A model generated the notes under the pieces. That model ran no database searches. It was not told the origin of the DNA and worked only from the letters and a program-made list of their open reading frames with translations. Below, in pieces: positions 31,093-40,028 of a stretch of DNA of 64,000 nt (the first letter of the stretch is position 1; every line of letters begins with the position of its first letter). The translations under genes and the position numbers were made by a program. Source of the stretch: Asterochloris sp. CNOR1. Taxonomy: Eukaryota; Chlorophyta; Trebouxiophyceae; Trebouxiales; Trebouxiaceae. The stretch is from contig OZ017755.1 in the NCBI GenBank assembly GCA_963969365.1, positions 124,001 through 188,000 on the forward strand. Reading direction: 5' to 3'.

Positions 31093-32517
31093 TTAATAAA
31101 TCACAGAGACGAGCCGGCCACTCTCTATTTGTAAAACTGAACTACATTTAACATAAACCGTCGGTTCCCTGGCCATCCCAGCGTACCCGATGTTACCACC
31201 TGCAGGATTTAGAGCAGAATAAGTCCCGTCACCAACTGTTTCGAAGGTGAAATTTGCATTTGTATTGCGACACGAATACCCAGCTATCAATCGACTCTCA
31301 GGGTCACTCGAAGGAGCCAACATGACGGGAGCAATCCAGTGCCCCTGGGAGAAGCGGTCTAGAGTTTTACAAAACGGCGTGAGAGTCCCCATCTGGTCAT
31401 GTGCGAGCCCCATTGCCTGACTTGCAAACCAAAATGCACGCGAATTAGAGACCGGCCATTGAGGGATTTGGGTCCCATTAACCCCGAACACCCATGTCTT
31501 CACCCCATAGCCATTTCGCTGGAATACGTCTACTGTACCAGTGCTAGCTCCAGACACTGTGGTTAAGGCTTGATTCTCGTTATAATGCCCAAGAGTAGAC
31601 TTAGGACTCGCATTACGGAAAGAACCAATAAGAAGGTCTACCGAGTCGCTATTGAGAGTGAATCGAGTTTGCTGTGTTGGGGTTTGATTACTAGGTACTA
31701 TTGGTCCAGGGAATGAACTCCAGTTGTCGAACTTCCTCCGAATAGCTCTCCCTGGCGCACCGTTCAGATAGCTTGCCTGAGAGGCGAAATACTCAGCCGG
31801 AAGAATGATCGTATCGCAGGTCACATAGATGTTCGAAAGCTGGTAAGTTTGGCCCGCGGCATTCTGAGCGATGAGAATTTCGGGGCCAGCGCAAGTTAGA
31901 CTGATCTTGAGATCACCGACAGCATCCACATCCAATAATTCTGAAGAATTTAGGAAACCCAGCCAATTCCACATGGAAATATCTGTGTTAGACATGACAT
32001 ATGGCGCTGTCATCGCGTTAGTACCGCTCTGCAGCACATAGATCTCCTTGTCGATCGCAGGAATTGCACTTCCGGCTACGCCAGTTGTTGCAGCGGTCCC
32101 TTGCGGGGTACCGGCATTGAATCTACCGAGGTTGAGAACAGATCTGTCAATCGCCGAGGCGCCCATGGTATAGTCCTGCAGGACATTCCAGATGTGATTG
32201 TAGTTTCTAACCTCTGCTAGCTGCTGTCCGTTGGCTGAAACAGCGACTGAACTAAATAATGATTCCACCCCTTGTGGGGGAAGCACACAGGAGTAAGATT
32301 GCGTATTATCTACAGTTGTCCCAGAAGTAGTGAACTGACAATGCATAGCGATAGAACTAGGGTCAAGTAACTGACCAGGAGGCAGTGAGAGAGTGATTAC
32401 AGAATAAGGCCCGGCGGTCTGCTGATTTTGAGGGAAAAGACGAACGGTTTGCTTGGAGAAGCCGGAAAGTCTGTGGATGAAAGACTGCATCGCAGAGCTG
32501 TAGAAGTTTTGGGACAT
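31093..32517 (-). CDS. Major capsid protein, double jelly-roll PLV type, 474 aa
   Basis: ATG 32517 to TAA 31093. N-terminus MSQNFYSSAMQSFIHRLSGF; overall beta-rich with many Ser/Thr/Asn/Gln and few charged residues. Landmarks: QGVESLFSSVAVSANGQQL and NYNHIWNVLQDYTMGASA (helix between strands), NTDISMWNWLGFLNSSELLD near the end of the first jelly roll, RAFWFASQAMGLAHDQMGT in the second, and a hydrophobic end (SVLQIESGRLVSVIY). The ~470-residue size, the SLF..v..NG..l element and neighbourhood fit the capsomer protein of Polinton-like viruses. Trimers would tile a T-number icosahedron. Called by pattern and context. Confidence 0.8.
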   Translation of the reverse strand: MSQNFYSSAMQSFIHRLSGFSKQTVRLFPQNQQTAGPYSVITLSLPPGQLLDPSSIAMHCQFTTSGTTVDNTQSYSCVLPPQGVESLFSSVAVSANGQQLAEVRNYNHIWNVLQDYTMGASAIDRSVLNLGRFNAGTPQGTAATTGVAGSAIPAIDKEIYVLQSGTNAMTAPYVMSNTDISMWNWLGFLNSSELLDVDAVGDLKISLTCAGPEILIAQNAAGQTYQLSNIYVTCDTIILPAEYFASQASYLNGAPGRAIRRKFDNWSSFPGPIVPSNQTPTQQTRFTLNSDSVDLLIGSFRNASPKSTLGHYNENQALTTVSGASTGTVDVFQRNGYGVKTWVFGVNGTQIPQWPVSNSRAFWFASQAMGLAHDQMGTLTPFCKTLDRFSQGHWIAPVMLAPSSDPESRLIAGYSCRNTNANFTFETVGDGTYSALNPAGGNIGYAGMAREPTVYVKCSSVLQIESGRLVSVIY

Positions 32518-32560
32518 CTTTACTTGCGTTTAGAAACTAATTCGGGCAGATTGGCAGTGT

Positions 32561-34084
32561 TTACCTGCCACCTCTATTCTTTGCAATCACCCCTCTCTTA
32601 CCGGCATTGTTAGATTCTCTTGTATATTGATTCAGCCTCTCTACCTCAGATCTAACCCTACCTCTGACAGGTGGAATTGGAGGTAGCCCAAGATTAGGAT
32701 CTGGAACAAAGTGAGGCATGTTCGGCTGCTCATCCTCTTCGATTCGCTTCATCTTGGCAACCCCACCATAAGGATTGTCTCTCTTTCTCTTGCCTAGAAT
32801 GTTAACGATTGGCCTCTTATATCCCACAGGATTTGCAGTGCCGGTATTTCCACCAGTCTGGTCTTTTCGACGTTTGCCGAGGATGCTTGCAGGTGCCATC
32901 ACCACATCTCTACGAGGTTCTGGTGGGGGATCGTACTGGGTTCCTTGCGAAACTATCGTAGGCCTGCTGGTCTGAGTGCTATGATTTCTCACTCTAGGCC
33001 TATCGCTTTGAGTTCCATTGTCTTGATAAGCAGGGTGGGGCCCCACGGGGGGACTTTCCCCATCAGTTTGAGCTGCTCCATCTACAGCATTGGGCGGCTC
33101 TGTCTGAGTTTCTATAGTATTATCTCTACGCCTAGCTGCATCGTTAGCATGAGCAAAATCGATTCCCATGCTGAGGCTATCAGCTTCATTGTCCGGAAAG
33201 CCGGATGGAGTGTTCCCAGATAAGTAGTCAGAAGCAGGGTGATACTTACCGGTCTCTCTTGCCCGGGCCTGATCATTAGCGTTCGCGAATTGAACAGCAG
33301 TATCTAGGCCGTCTGCTTCAGTCTCAGAAAAAGGGATGGGATCTGCCTCAGGTGATGTCTGTGCCTCTGCATGTGCGATATCTGTTGGGGTAGGAACACG
33401 AGCCCCTAGATCTGTCAATGTTGAGACATCTCTTTTGCTTGGTTCTTGGCCTGCCTGCAGATCATCCTCAACTTGTGTCTGGATGTGTCTTACTCCAGCC
33501 CTGACTTCTGCCGATCTATTGGTATCCCTTAACTGAGCAGCAGCATCAGCATTCCTTCGTTCGAACACATCAGGATCTCTATACGTCTCAGGCACTTGTC
33601 CTTCCTGTTTGATGTCGTGATCTGGCTGGGGAATGCTGTCATCCACTCCGTATTTGCGCTGAATGTACTGGTTGGGCCTGTAGTCCCCATAGCGAATCTT
33701 CAGATATCTGTCCATGAGGTCATTGTGCAGATTATCCTGATCTTCAGTTCCGATTTCTGAAGGGTCCGTCTTCACTGATGCTTCGTCATTTGTAGCCTCA
33801 GGGATTTGAGATGCCATTTGCGGTGGATTATATGCAGGTTCTGGCGGTGGTAGATACTGGTCATTGAAGACTCTAGGATTAAGGCTGGTGAAATTCAGCG
33901 GCACAGATGGAGCTGAGTTATAACTGACTGGATGGCTGCCTGCCAATCGCTGGGATCTGCGTTTCACATGAGGTGATTCTATACTGTTAGAGATATTGAT
34001 CACTATGTTTTTAGAACCAGAAGCCGTTATTGCCGTAGAGCTGGGCTTATGGCCTTTCGAAAGGGCGGCATTAGTTCTACTCAT
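32561..34084 (-). CDS. Large disordered viral protein with repeated TQT-type motifs, 507 aa
   Basis: ATG 34084 to stop 32561. Mostly disordered: Pro, Gln, Asp, Arg. A conserved-looking short segment near residue 25 (KNIVINISNS) precedes basic RRSQRL. Two homologous ~21-residue units occur (ADGLDTAVQFANANDQARAR and ADSLSMGIDFAHANDAARRR). A series of short QT motifs runs through the middle: HIQTQ, EAQTS, ETQTE, AAQTD, NGTQS, HSTQT, QGTQY. Two copies of ILGKR(K)R(K)D lie near the C-terminus, which has NLS-like clusters. Repeated TQT motifs are the known recognition form for dynein light chain LC8; that role is inferred. It starts 23 bp from the divergent fibre gene. Confidence 0.65.
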   Translation of the reverse strand: MSRTNAALSKGHKPSSTAITASGSKNIVINISNSIESPHVKRRSQRLAGSHPVSYNSAPSVPLNFTSLNPRVFNDQYLPPPEPAYNPPQMASQIPEATNDEASVKTDPSEIGTEDQDNLHNDLMDRYLKIRYGDYRPNQYIQRKYGVDDSIPQPDHDIKQEGQVPETYRDPDVFERRNADAAAQLRDTNRSAEVRAGVRHIQTQVEDDLQAGQEPSKRDVSTLTDLGARVPTPTDIAHAEAQTSPEADPIPFSETEADGLDTAVQFANANDQARARETGKYHPASDYLSGNTPSGFPDNEADSLSMGIDFAHANDAARRRDNTIETQTEPPNAVDGAAQTDGESPPVGPHPAYQDNGTQSDRPRVRNHSTQTSRPTIVSQGTQYDPPPEPRRDVVMAPASILGKRRKDQTGGNTGTANPVGYKRPIVNILGKRKRDNPYGGVAKMKRIEEDEQPNMPHFVPDPNLGLPPIPPVRGRVRSEVERLNQYTRESNNAGKRGVIAKNRGGR

Positions 34085-34107
34085 TTAGTCTAACGGTCTA
34101 ATAAAAT
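34085..34107. promoter_or_regulatory. 23-bp divergent promoter gap between two start codons
   Basis: Only TTAGTCTAACGGTCTAATAA plus AAT separates the ATG of the leftward 507-aa gene from the ATG of the rightward fibre gene. It contains a near-repeat TAGTCTA/CGGTCTA and an AT-rich TAATAAAAT. Both large transcription blocks of the core meet here, so core promoter elements must overlap coding sequence or act in both directions. Confidence 0.5.
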
Positions 34108-36285
34108 ATGTCTTTCGGAGGCGGGTCAGGGTTTAATAGTAGTTCTGGCAATACGAAGCTGGCATTGACATCTGTGAACTTCGGCAAGCTCCTCATGAAA
34201 TCACAGGGATTGTACTTCGGAACCAACGTGATATTAGATGGAACATCAGGACTTCTTCCTCCACTGGTGGATGCCTCTAATCAACTTAGTGCTAGCCTGA
34301 CGTCTGCCAGCAGCAGTCTATCCTCGCAAATCACAGATGGATTGAGTTCAGTGAGTTCTACCCTTAGCTCACAGATTCAGGCTGTCAATGCTGCTCTGCT
34401 GGGTACCCTTACGTTGTCTATAAGTGATCAAGATGCCAAGAGGCAGGAAGACTATACAGACCTGACCAATATCCAAAACTCTGATTTCGAGGAATTAAGC
34501 AACCAGATTGACTCTTTGGGATCGAATACTCGAGCTGAAGTAGGCAGCCTGTCCGATTCATTGACACAATCAGTAGGAAGCTTGGCTGACGCCACCTCTG
34601 CCAGATTTGTGATTCAAAGTGGATCCCTCAGTCAGCTATCCAGCTCTATCTTCAATTTGAATTCTCTAAATGCAAATCTGGACAACAGGGAACAGCTTGA
34701 CTATGCAAACACCTGTAGCGTGACCTCGGCACTTTCGGGAAGTGTGTCCAATCTAAACAGTTACGCTGTCAATCTATCAGCATCCATCACAGGCCTTAGC
34801 ACGATATCGTCGAGTCTTGCAAGCAGCATAAACAGCATATCTGGAAGTCTGAGTCAAGTCAGCACAGAGCTCAACAGTAATTATGCTCAGATGGTTGGTT
34901 TGCAGGGTAATCTAGCAACCTTGAGGGACACAGTACAGAGCTATAATGTCGCCGAGATGAGCCAGTGCTTGGCCATTGCTGGTAGTGTCAGTACTCTGTC
35001 AGCCACTTCTGGCTCACAGACGAATTCGATAGCGTCCCTGACCGGTTCCCTAGGTACGATTTCAATCAATCTTCAAACTTTGTATAGTTCATACTCAGCA
35101 TTTACTACCAATGTCTTCCTTGATCTTTCAGCTAAGAATGCATCATTGTCTGCTCTAACTGGCAACCTAGGTACTGTGTCCAGCAATCTGCAAACTCTTT
35201 CAAACATTACAACTTCCTCATTGTCTGCACAACAGGGTTCCCTGTCTGGTATCTCGCAAACCCTTTCGCTAGCCTGCAGTTCCATCTCGAGCTTGACCAT
35301 TGCTACTGGTAGTCAAATAGCATCGCTATCTCAAAGCATTGCCAGCAATGGGTCAATGATATCGAATTTGCAGGTAGCATTGGCAAGCTCAGTTTCTAGT
35401 CTTCAAAATTCAATTGCGAATGCTGGTAGTGTGACGACAGCAAACACCACTAGTCTGACGGCTCTTCCGCTGATAACTGCATCTCTGACTGGCATATCCA
35501 GTGTCTCAGGACTTCAAGGCACTATATTGGCTTCTCACACAGGTAGCATAGCTGGATTATCACAGACTGTCACACAGAATTTCAGCAGTCAATCCCTGAC
35601 AAACTCCGCCTTAAGTGGATTGCTGACTTCGCTGAGCACAGCAGTAGCAAGCTCAGTGACGGGATTATATGGATCCATAGGCAGTCTAAATGGATCGCTG
35701 AGTAGCCTGTCCAGTGCTATTGCTGGCTCATTTTCACAGATAGCAACTCAAATATCAGCAAATTCAGCAGGGATTTCTCTGAATTCTGCTAATGTCTCTA
35801 GTCTTTCAACAAATATTGCTGGGTCTATCACAGGAATCTACTCATCTATTTCTGCAAATTCAAGCTCTATCATGAATCTCAGCCTAGCCGTCAGCAGCAC
35901 TATAACGAACCTGTACAGCTCGATCACTTCACTTGCTACTGCGACTGCAGGAACCTTTTCTAGTCAGGCCGCAGCATTAGGTACTCATACAACTCAGATC
36001 TCCAATCTTCAGAGAACAGCACCTCAGCTAGTGATGACATCTGGATTGTCCGTCACAGCTGTTCTAGGCGCCGTCGCCAACCTAAATGGAACTCTGACGT
36101 TCGGCTCTATAGGTAGTCTCGTGACCCTGCTAGGAAATGTCAACAAAGCTTCAGGTGTCATAAAGAACGTATATTCAGTGGCCTACAGCAGCTATACTGG
36201 CACTTCATCAGTGTATACCATCATGGCTAGCGGTGGAAACTCCGAGGCAGGCCTCAGTCTGACATCAGCAATTTACCAAGTCTAA
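34108..36285 (+). CDS. Long Ser-rich fibre protein, 725 aa
   Basis: ATG 34108 to TAA 36285. Residues ~24-48 (NFGKLLMKSQGLYFGTNVIL) match the N-terminus of the next gene and probably anchor the fibre to the capsid. Then ~560 residues of Ser/Leu/Ile/Asn quasi-repeats (ASLTSASSSLSSQITDGLSS; SSLASSINSISGSLSQVSTE), with hydrophobic residues at coiled-coil or triple-helix spacing, form a long shaft. The last ~90 residues are less repetitive and may form a tip (GAVANLNGTLTFGSIGSLVT). No S74 domain. Likely a trimeric receptor-binding fibre. It ends 21 bp before the second fibre gene. Confidence 0.75.
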   Translation: MSFGGGSGFNSSSGNTKLALTSVNFGKLLMKSQGLYFGTNVILDGTSGLLPPLVDASNQLSASLTSASSSLSSQITDGLSSVSSTLSSQIQAVNAALLGTLTLSISDQDAKRQEDYTDLTNIQNSDFEELSNQIDSLGSNTRAEVGSLSDSLTQSVGSLADATSARFVIQSGSLSQLSSSIFNLNSLNANLDNREQLDYANTCSVTSALSGSVSNLNSYAVNLSASITGLSTISSSLASSINSISGSLSQVSTELNSNYAQMVGLQGNLATLRDTVQSYNVAEMSQCLAIAGSVSTLSATSGSQTNSIASLTGSLGTISINLQTLYSSYSAFTTNVFLDLSAKNASLSALTGNLGTVSSNLQTLSNITTSSLSAQQGSLSGISQTLSLACSSISSLTIATGSQIASLSQSIASNGSMISNLQVALASSVSSLQNSIANAGSVTTANTTSLTALPLITASLTGISSVSGLQGTILASHTGSIAGLSQTVTQNFSSQSLTNSALSGLLTSLSTAVASSVTGLYGSIGSLNGSLSSLSSAIAGSFSQIATQISANSAGISLNSANVSSLSTNIAGSITGIYSSISANSSSIMNLSLAVSSTITNLYSSITSLATATAGTFSSQAAALGTHTTQISNLQRTAPQLVMTSGLSVTAVLGAVANLNGTLTFGSIGSLVTLLGNVNKASGVIKNVYSVAYSSYTGTSSVYTIMASGGNSEAGLSLTSAIYQV

Positions 36286-36306
36286 TTTCTGCCAACATTA
36301 GAAAGA

Positions 36307-39300
36307 ATGAGCTATAGATCAGACTTCAACTATAACAGCAGTCAAAACAGTGCGGATTTTGATAGACTCAACGTAGGCAAGTTCACCCTCACAGCAAAGG
36401 GTCTATTTCTAGGGACCAACCTGCTGATTGATGCCAACGGCAATCTTACTGGAAAGGTCGTCTCAGGTTTCGCAAACGCGCTGCCCAACCAGCTACCCAA
36501 TGTATCTCAAAATGGATTGTTCACAGGAGTCAGGCAAACTAATCCACAAGCCACTTTGGACGTCAGTGGAACAGCAAACATTTTAGGAAGTATAACTTGT
36601 GCATCCACCATCTCGGCCATCGGAGGTAGCATCACCACTCTTAGGTGTTCTACCTTGACGGCCAATAATGTTAATGCTGGCACATACAATCAAAGCCTTA
36701 GTATTCAGAGTAGTGGCGTTGTGACCATAGGCAGTATATCGACAGCATTCGTACCCAGCTTACAATTACAGTCTTCCGCTGGCGGCAGGTCTGGCATTGG
36801 ATTCGGGACATATTCCACCAACCCTGGATGGGTGCTCAACACGAATCGTGGTGGCTCTAATCCTGGCACCAATCTGACTGATTTCTACCTTTATAACTAT
36901 GCAACTGGGCAGACTCCTCTTCAGATCAGTGCAGATACAAACAATGTCACCATCAACTCCAGCACTCTTACTTGCAACACTATTTCGGCAGGGTCATACC
37001 TCGGTCTCAATCCGACTTTTGTTGGAAGCGGCAGCAGTTTGTTATTACAGAATGCTTCTGGAACTCACCTGACTCTAATAAACCCTACAGGAGGGGGCAC
37101 GGTTAGCTTTGCCGATATAGACTTTGCAGGCTACAGCTCACCAGCCTTCACCAATGGCGCTCCCATGTCGATCAGATTTTGGGACGACTATGCTTACTCT
37201 GGGATCATGTCCCTCAGGGCCAAAGCGGCTGGATCACCTTCTAATGCACAGAGCGAGATACTAAGGGTCACACAGAACGGCATCTCTTCTGTTGGAACTC
37301 AGACAAATGCTTTTACCCTCATCAATAGCCCAGGCGGCGGTGGTGGAGCTATCTATGCTGATTCCAATAATGTGCTTAATATTTGTCAGTATGGTACCCA
37401 AGTGGTCACTAACCCTCAGACTCCTACTTCGAACACCGCATACAACAATTATGGCACATGGACAGCGCTCTCTAGCTCTACTGGCGGAACTATTGCACAG
37501 GCCTACCAGGCTGTCAATGGAAGCGTATCGACTACTGCGTGGAGCTGTGCTGCCAACTACAGTTCAAGTACGGGTGCATATCAAGGTACTGTCAGCACCG
37601 TCGTATCGGGCAGCAATGTGACCGGAGAGTGGTGGGGTCTTAATACAACCACACCGTTCTATCCTAGGAGTGTATACACCGACTTCTTTAGCTCTAATTA
37701 TACCCCTAAGTCCATAGTATGGGCTGGCAGCAACGACGGGGTCAACTTCACCAACCTAGCAACAGCCACTCTCCCAGGCAGCCTGACATACAGCGACTGG
37801 ACTCCAACCTCTACCTCAACCGCCACGACTGCATATTCCAACTACAGAATCATCTGTACATCGACTGCGATGGCTGGCCTCGCGGCTCCCGCATATTGCA
37901 GAAACTTCGGGATGTGGAGTGTCATATTATCAGGTCTACCTGTCAGCTTAGTGAACCCACCCCTGAACTCTGTCATAGCAGTGACAAATAATTCCGTGGG
38001 CATCAACACCAAAACTCCCCAGTATTCTCTAGATGTTGCAGGCACAAGTCGTGTGGTGAATCAGAGTGCTGGAGTCGGCGGTACCTTCTTAGCACTTGCA
38101 TCTACTGCCGCTAATCGCATACTGTTCGTAGATGAGACCTCGAACGGCGGTACGGTTGGTGCTTCTATGCGTCTGTACTCGGGATACACCAGTCAGATTT
38201 CCAGCCAAGGCAACTTGGCCCTGATGCCGGGTTATGGCAACCTAGGAATCAGCAACACAAGTCCAGCTTATCCTTTGGACGTAGCTGGTCAGGGTCGTTT
38301 CGTATCGAATGGAGCAAATCAAGTTATAGTACTGAACACCTCTACGTCCAACTCTACAGACGCATGTGAAGTGAAGTTCGATCGAACTGCAGGCCTTTCT
38401 ACAGCTGTCAGTGCCGTGGGGGTAGGAGCCTCGACCAGGGGTGCTTATTGGTGGGTAAACGGCAATGATCGCATCAACATCAATGCAAGTGGCCAGGTAG
38501 GCGTCAACACAAGCTCCCCTGGATACACGTTGGATGTGAACGGCAACTTCCATTGTAACTATGCGTACATTGGTGGTGGCTCCCTGTCAAGCCTATTCAA
38601 TTTTAGTCAGTCTGGTCAAAACGGACTCACATGGGGTCCCAACACAAACAGCAAGATCGTCGACGATGGAGATCTCAGAATCGCAACAGACGACAACATG
38701 CACTTCTACACTGGCTGCAACAATTCGACGTATGGCACGGAACGCATGACCATAGCTAATGGAAACGTAGGTATCAACAACACAAATCCTTCCTACACTC
38801 TAGATGTGTCTGGGGGTATTCGGGGGTCTACATCAGGCGGGTTCTTCAATTGGGGTGGAAGCGGATATCACCAGTGGTACAGAAGCGATTCCTCATCTGG
38901 AGATGGTCTATGTGACTACTATTCGGACGTCGGTGGAGTACAGACCAACATTGCGAGAATCAGTTGCGGGGGCAGTTGGAGTAATAAGACGGGGTCCTAT
39001 AACACTTTATCAGATGTTCGGAAAAAGAAGAATGTTAGAGATGCGAGGAAGTACCTAGACTCTCTATGCAGGCTTAGAGTTAGAAAGTACTCTTGGGATG
39101 ACGAAGAGGGCACAGAGCCCAGCCAGCTCGGATTTATAGCACAAGAAGTGGAAGGTGTAATGCCTGGCCTAGTAGAGACATCTGAATGGGGCGATCTAAA
39201 AGACTTCAAATCGTTAAAAACAACGATTCTGATACCCATGCTTGTCAGTGCCGTCCAAACGCTGGCTGAGCGGCTGACTGCCCTGGAAGGCGGACAAGCG

Positions 39301-39348
39301 GCCTCTGCCCCTGAGTCCTGCCCTGAAAGCAGCCCTGTATCAGCGTGA
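36307..39348 (+). CDS. Tail-spike-like fibre with S74 intramolecular chaperone domain, 1013 aa
   Basis: ATG 36307 to TGA 39348. N-terminal anchor (NVGKFTLTAKGLFLGTNLLI) shared with the preceding fibre. Five repeats of the type VGINTKTPQYSLDVAG occur near residues 71, 563, 644, 730 and 820, as in phage fibre stalks. Residues ~370-548 resemble an F5/8 type C (discoidin) carbohydrate-binding fold (PKSIVWAGSNDGVNF..WTPT..NYRIICTSTAM). The C-terminal ~112 residues are a peptidase S74 chaperone: LSDVRKKKNVRDARKYLDSL with Ser902-Asp903, then LGFIAQEVEGVMPGLV. S74 domains trimerise the fibre and cut themselves off at that Ser. Likely the host-attachment protein. Confidence 0.88.
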   Translation: MSYRSDFNYNSSQNSADFDRLNVGKFTLTAKGLFLGTNLLIDANGNLTGKVVSGFANALPNQLPNVSQNGLFTGVRQTNPQATLDVSGTANILGSITCASTISAIGGSITTLRCSTLTANNVNAGTYNQSLSIQSSGVVTIGSISTAFVPSLQLQSSAGGRSGIGFGTYSTNPGWVLNTNRGGSNPGTNLTDFYLYNYATGQTPLQISADTNNVTINSSTLTCNTISAGSYLGLNPTFVGSGSSLLLQNASGTHLTLINPTGGGTVSFADIDFAGYSSPAFTNGAPMSIRFWDDYAYSGIMSLRAKAAGSPSNAQSEILRVTQNGISSVGTQTNAFTLINSPGGGGGAIYADSNNVLNICQYGTQVVTNPQTPTSNTAYNNYGTWTALSSSTGGTIAQAYQAVNGSVSTTAWSCAANYSSSTGAYQGTVSTVVSGSNVTGEWWGLNTTTPFYPRSVYTDFFSSNYTPKSIVWAGSNDGVNFTNLATATLPGSLTYSDWTPTSTSTATTAYSNYRIICTSTAMAGLAAPAYCRNFGMWSVILSGLPVSLVNPPLNSVIAVTNNSVGINTKTPQYSLDVAGTSRVVNQSAGVGGTFLALASTAANRILFVDETSNGGTVGASMRLYSGYTSQISSQGNLALMPGYGNLGISNTSPAYPLDVAGQGRFVSNGANQVIVLNTSTSNSTDACEVKFDRTAGLSTAVSAVGVGASTRGAYWWVNGNDRININASGQVGVNTSSPGYTLDVNGNFHCNYAYIGGGSLSSLFNFSQSGQNGLTWGPNTNSKIVDDGDLRIATDDNMHFYTGCNNSTYGTERMTIANGNVGINNTNPSYTLDVSGGIRGSTSGGFFNWGGSGYHQWYRSDSSSGDGLCDYYSDVGGVQTNIARISCGGSWSNKTGSYNTLSDVRKKKNVRDARKYLDSLCRLRVRKYSWDDEEGTEPSQLGFIAQEVEGVMPGLVETSEWGDLKDFKSLKTTILIPMLVSAVQTLAERLTALEGGQAASAPESCPESSPVSA

Positions 39349-39394
39349 AAACCACATAAAGAATGGCCTGGACTTGTCATTCATACCTCCAACA

Positions 39395-39640
39395 ATGGCC
39401 ATCTATCAGGATGAAAAAAAGTTGCACAAGTACATGATCCTAGACAATGAAGTGTTTATCTGTCCCACATACGAAAAGTTCGATCAATTGAGATCTAAGC
39501 GTGAAGCCTTGGAGAAACAGTATGCCAACGTGGCAAAGATGGATGCAGCCCCCAGGAAGATGGCGGCGAAACTGCAGAAGAAGCTAGAGGACCGAAAAGC
39601 TGAACAGGCTAAGAAGAAACTGCTAGAGCAAAGCACATAA
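39395..39640 (+). CDS. Small basic coiled-coil viral protein, 81 aa
   Basis: The first ATG is 39395; the frame is open upstream only from a TTG at 39374. Ends TAA 39640. Start MAIYQDEKKLHKYMILDNEV, then a Lys/Ala/Glu helix (KMAAKLQKKLEDRKAEQAKK). No domain recognised. It lies 46 bp after the fibre gene and 41 bp before the next small gene, in the rightward block. Confidence 0.6.
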   Translation: MAIYQDEKKLHKYMILDNEVFICPTYEKFDQLRSKREALEKQYANVAKMDAAPRKMAAKLQKKLEDRKAEQAKKKLLEQST

Positions 39641-39681
39641 AGCGTTTCGATCTCACAATAATATAATCTCCAAACAATAAC

Positions 39682-39945
39682 ATGAGTCTGCATGCACACT
39701 TCGACTTGCCTAGCCCCAAGACACTAGAGTACCCCACCTTTGACACATCCATAGAAGATCAAAAAGAGAGGTTCAAAGATTTCCAGAGAAGGGTGTATAG
39801 ATTCAATAGACAGACCGAACCTACTGCTTGCAGACGGAAAGACTACCTCAAAAAGCTGAATACTGGCAAAATACTTAACTACCAGCAGTCTACCATCAAG
39901 AAATACGACCTGAAATACGATGAAACCACCAAAAAGTGGTATTGA
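39682..39945 (+). CDS. Small viral protein, 87 aa
   Basis: ATG 39682 to TGA 39945. Start MSLHAHFDLPSPKTLEYPTF; Arg/Lys/Tyr-rich C-terminal half (KKYDLKYDETTKKWY). Unknown function. An AT-rich leader with ATAATATAATC precedes it. Confidence 0.6.
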   Translation: MSLHAHFDLPSPKTLEYPTFDTSIEDQKERFKDFQRRVYRFNRQTEPTACRRKDYLKKLNTGKILNYQQSTIKKYDLKYDETTKKWY

Positions 39946-40028
39946 ACACTAAGTACTTTATATTGTTTGCGTCTAAAACCATATAAAGATTCTCTCCATA
40001 CATAATAGCAACTTCTCTCCCTTACCAT
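39946..40028 (+). promoter_or_regulatory. Promoter-like leader of the replication gene
   Basis: 83-bp AT-rich gap with CATATAAAGATT at 39980-39991, a TATA-like element 48 bp upstream of the ATG at 40029, followed by a pyrimidine-rich stretch (CTTCTCTCCCTTACC). Confidence 0.5.

Noticed and set aside
28675-32530. A TAAAG-ATG promoter motif upstream of several leftward viral genes.
   Set aside because: Only two clear cases; one of them lies inside the coding end of the ATPase gene, and other starts lack it.
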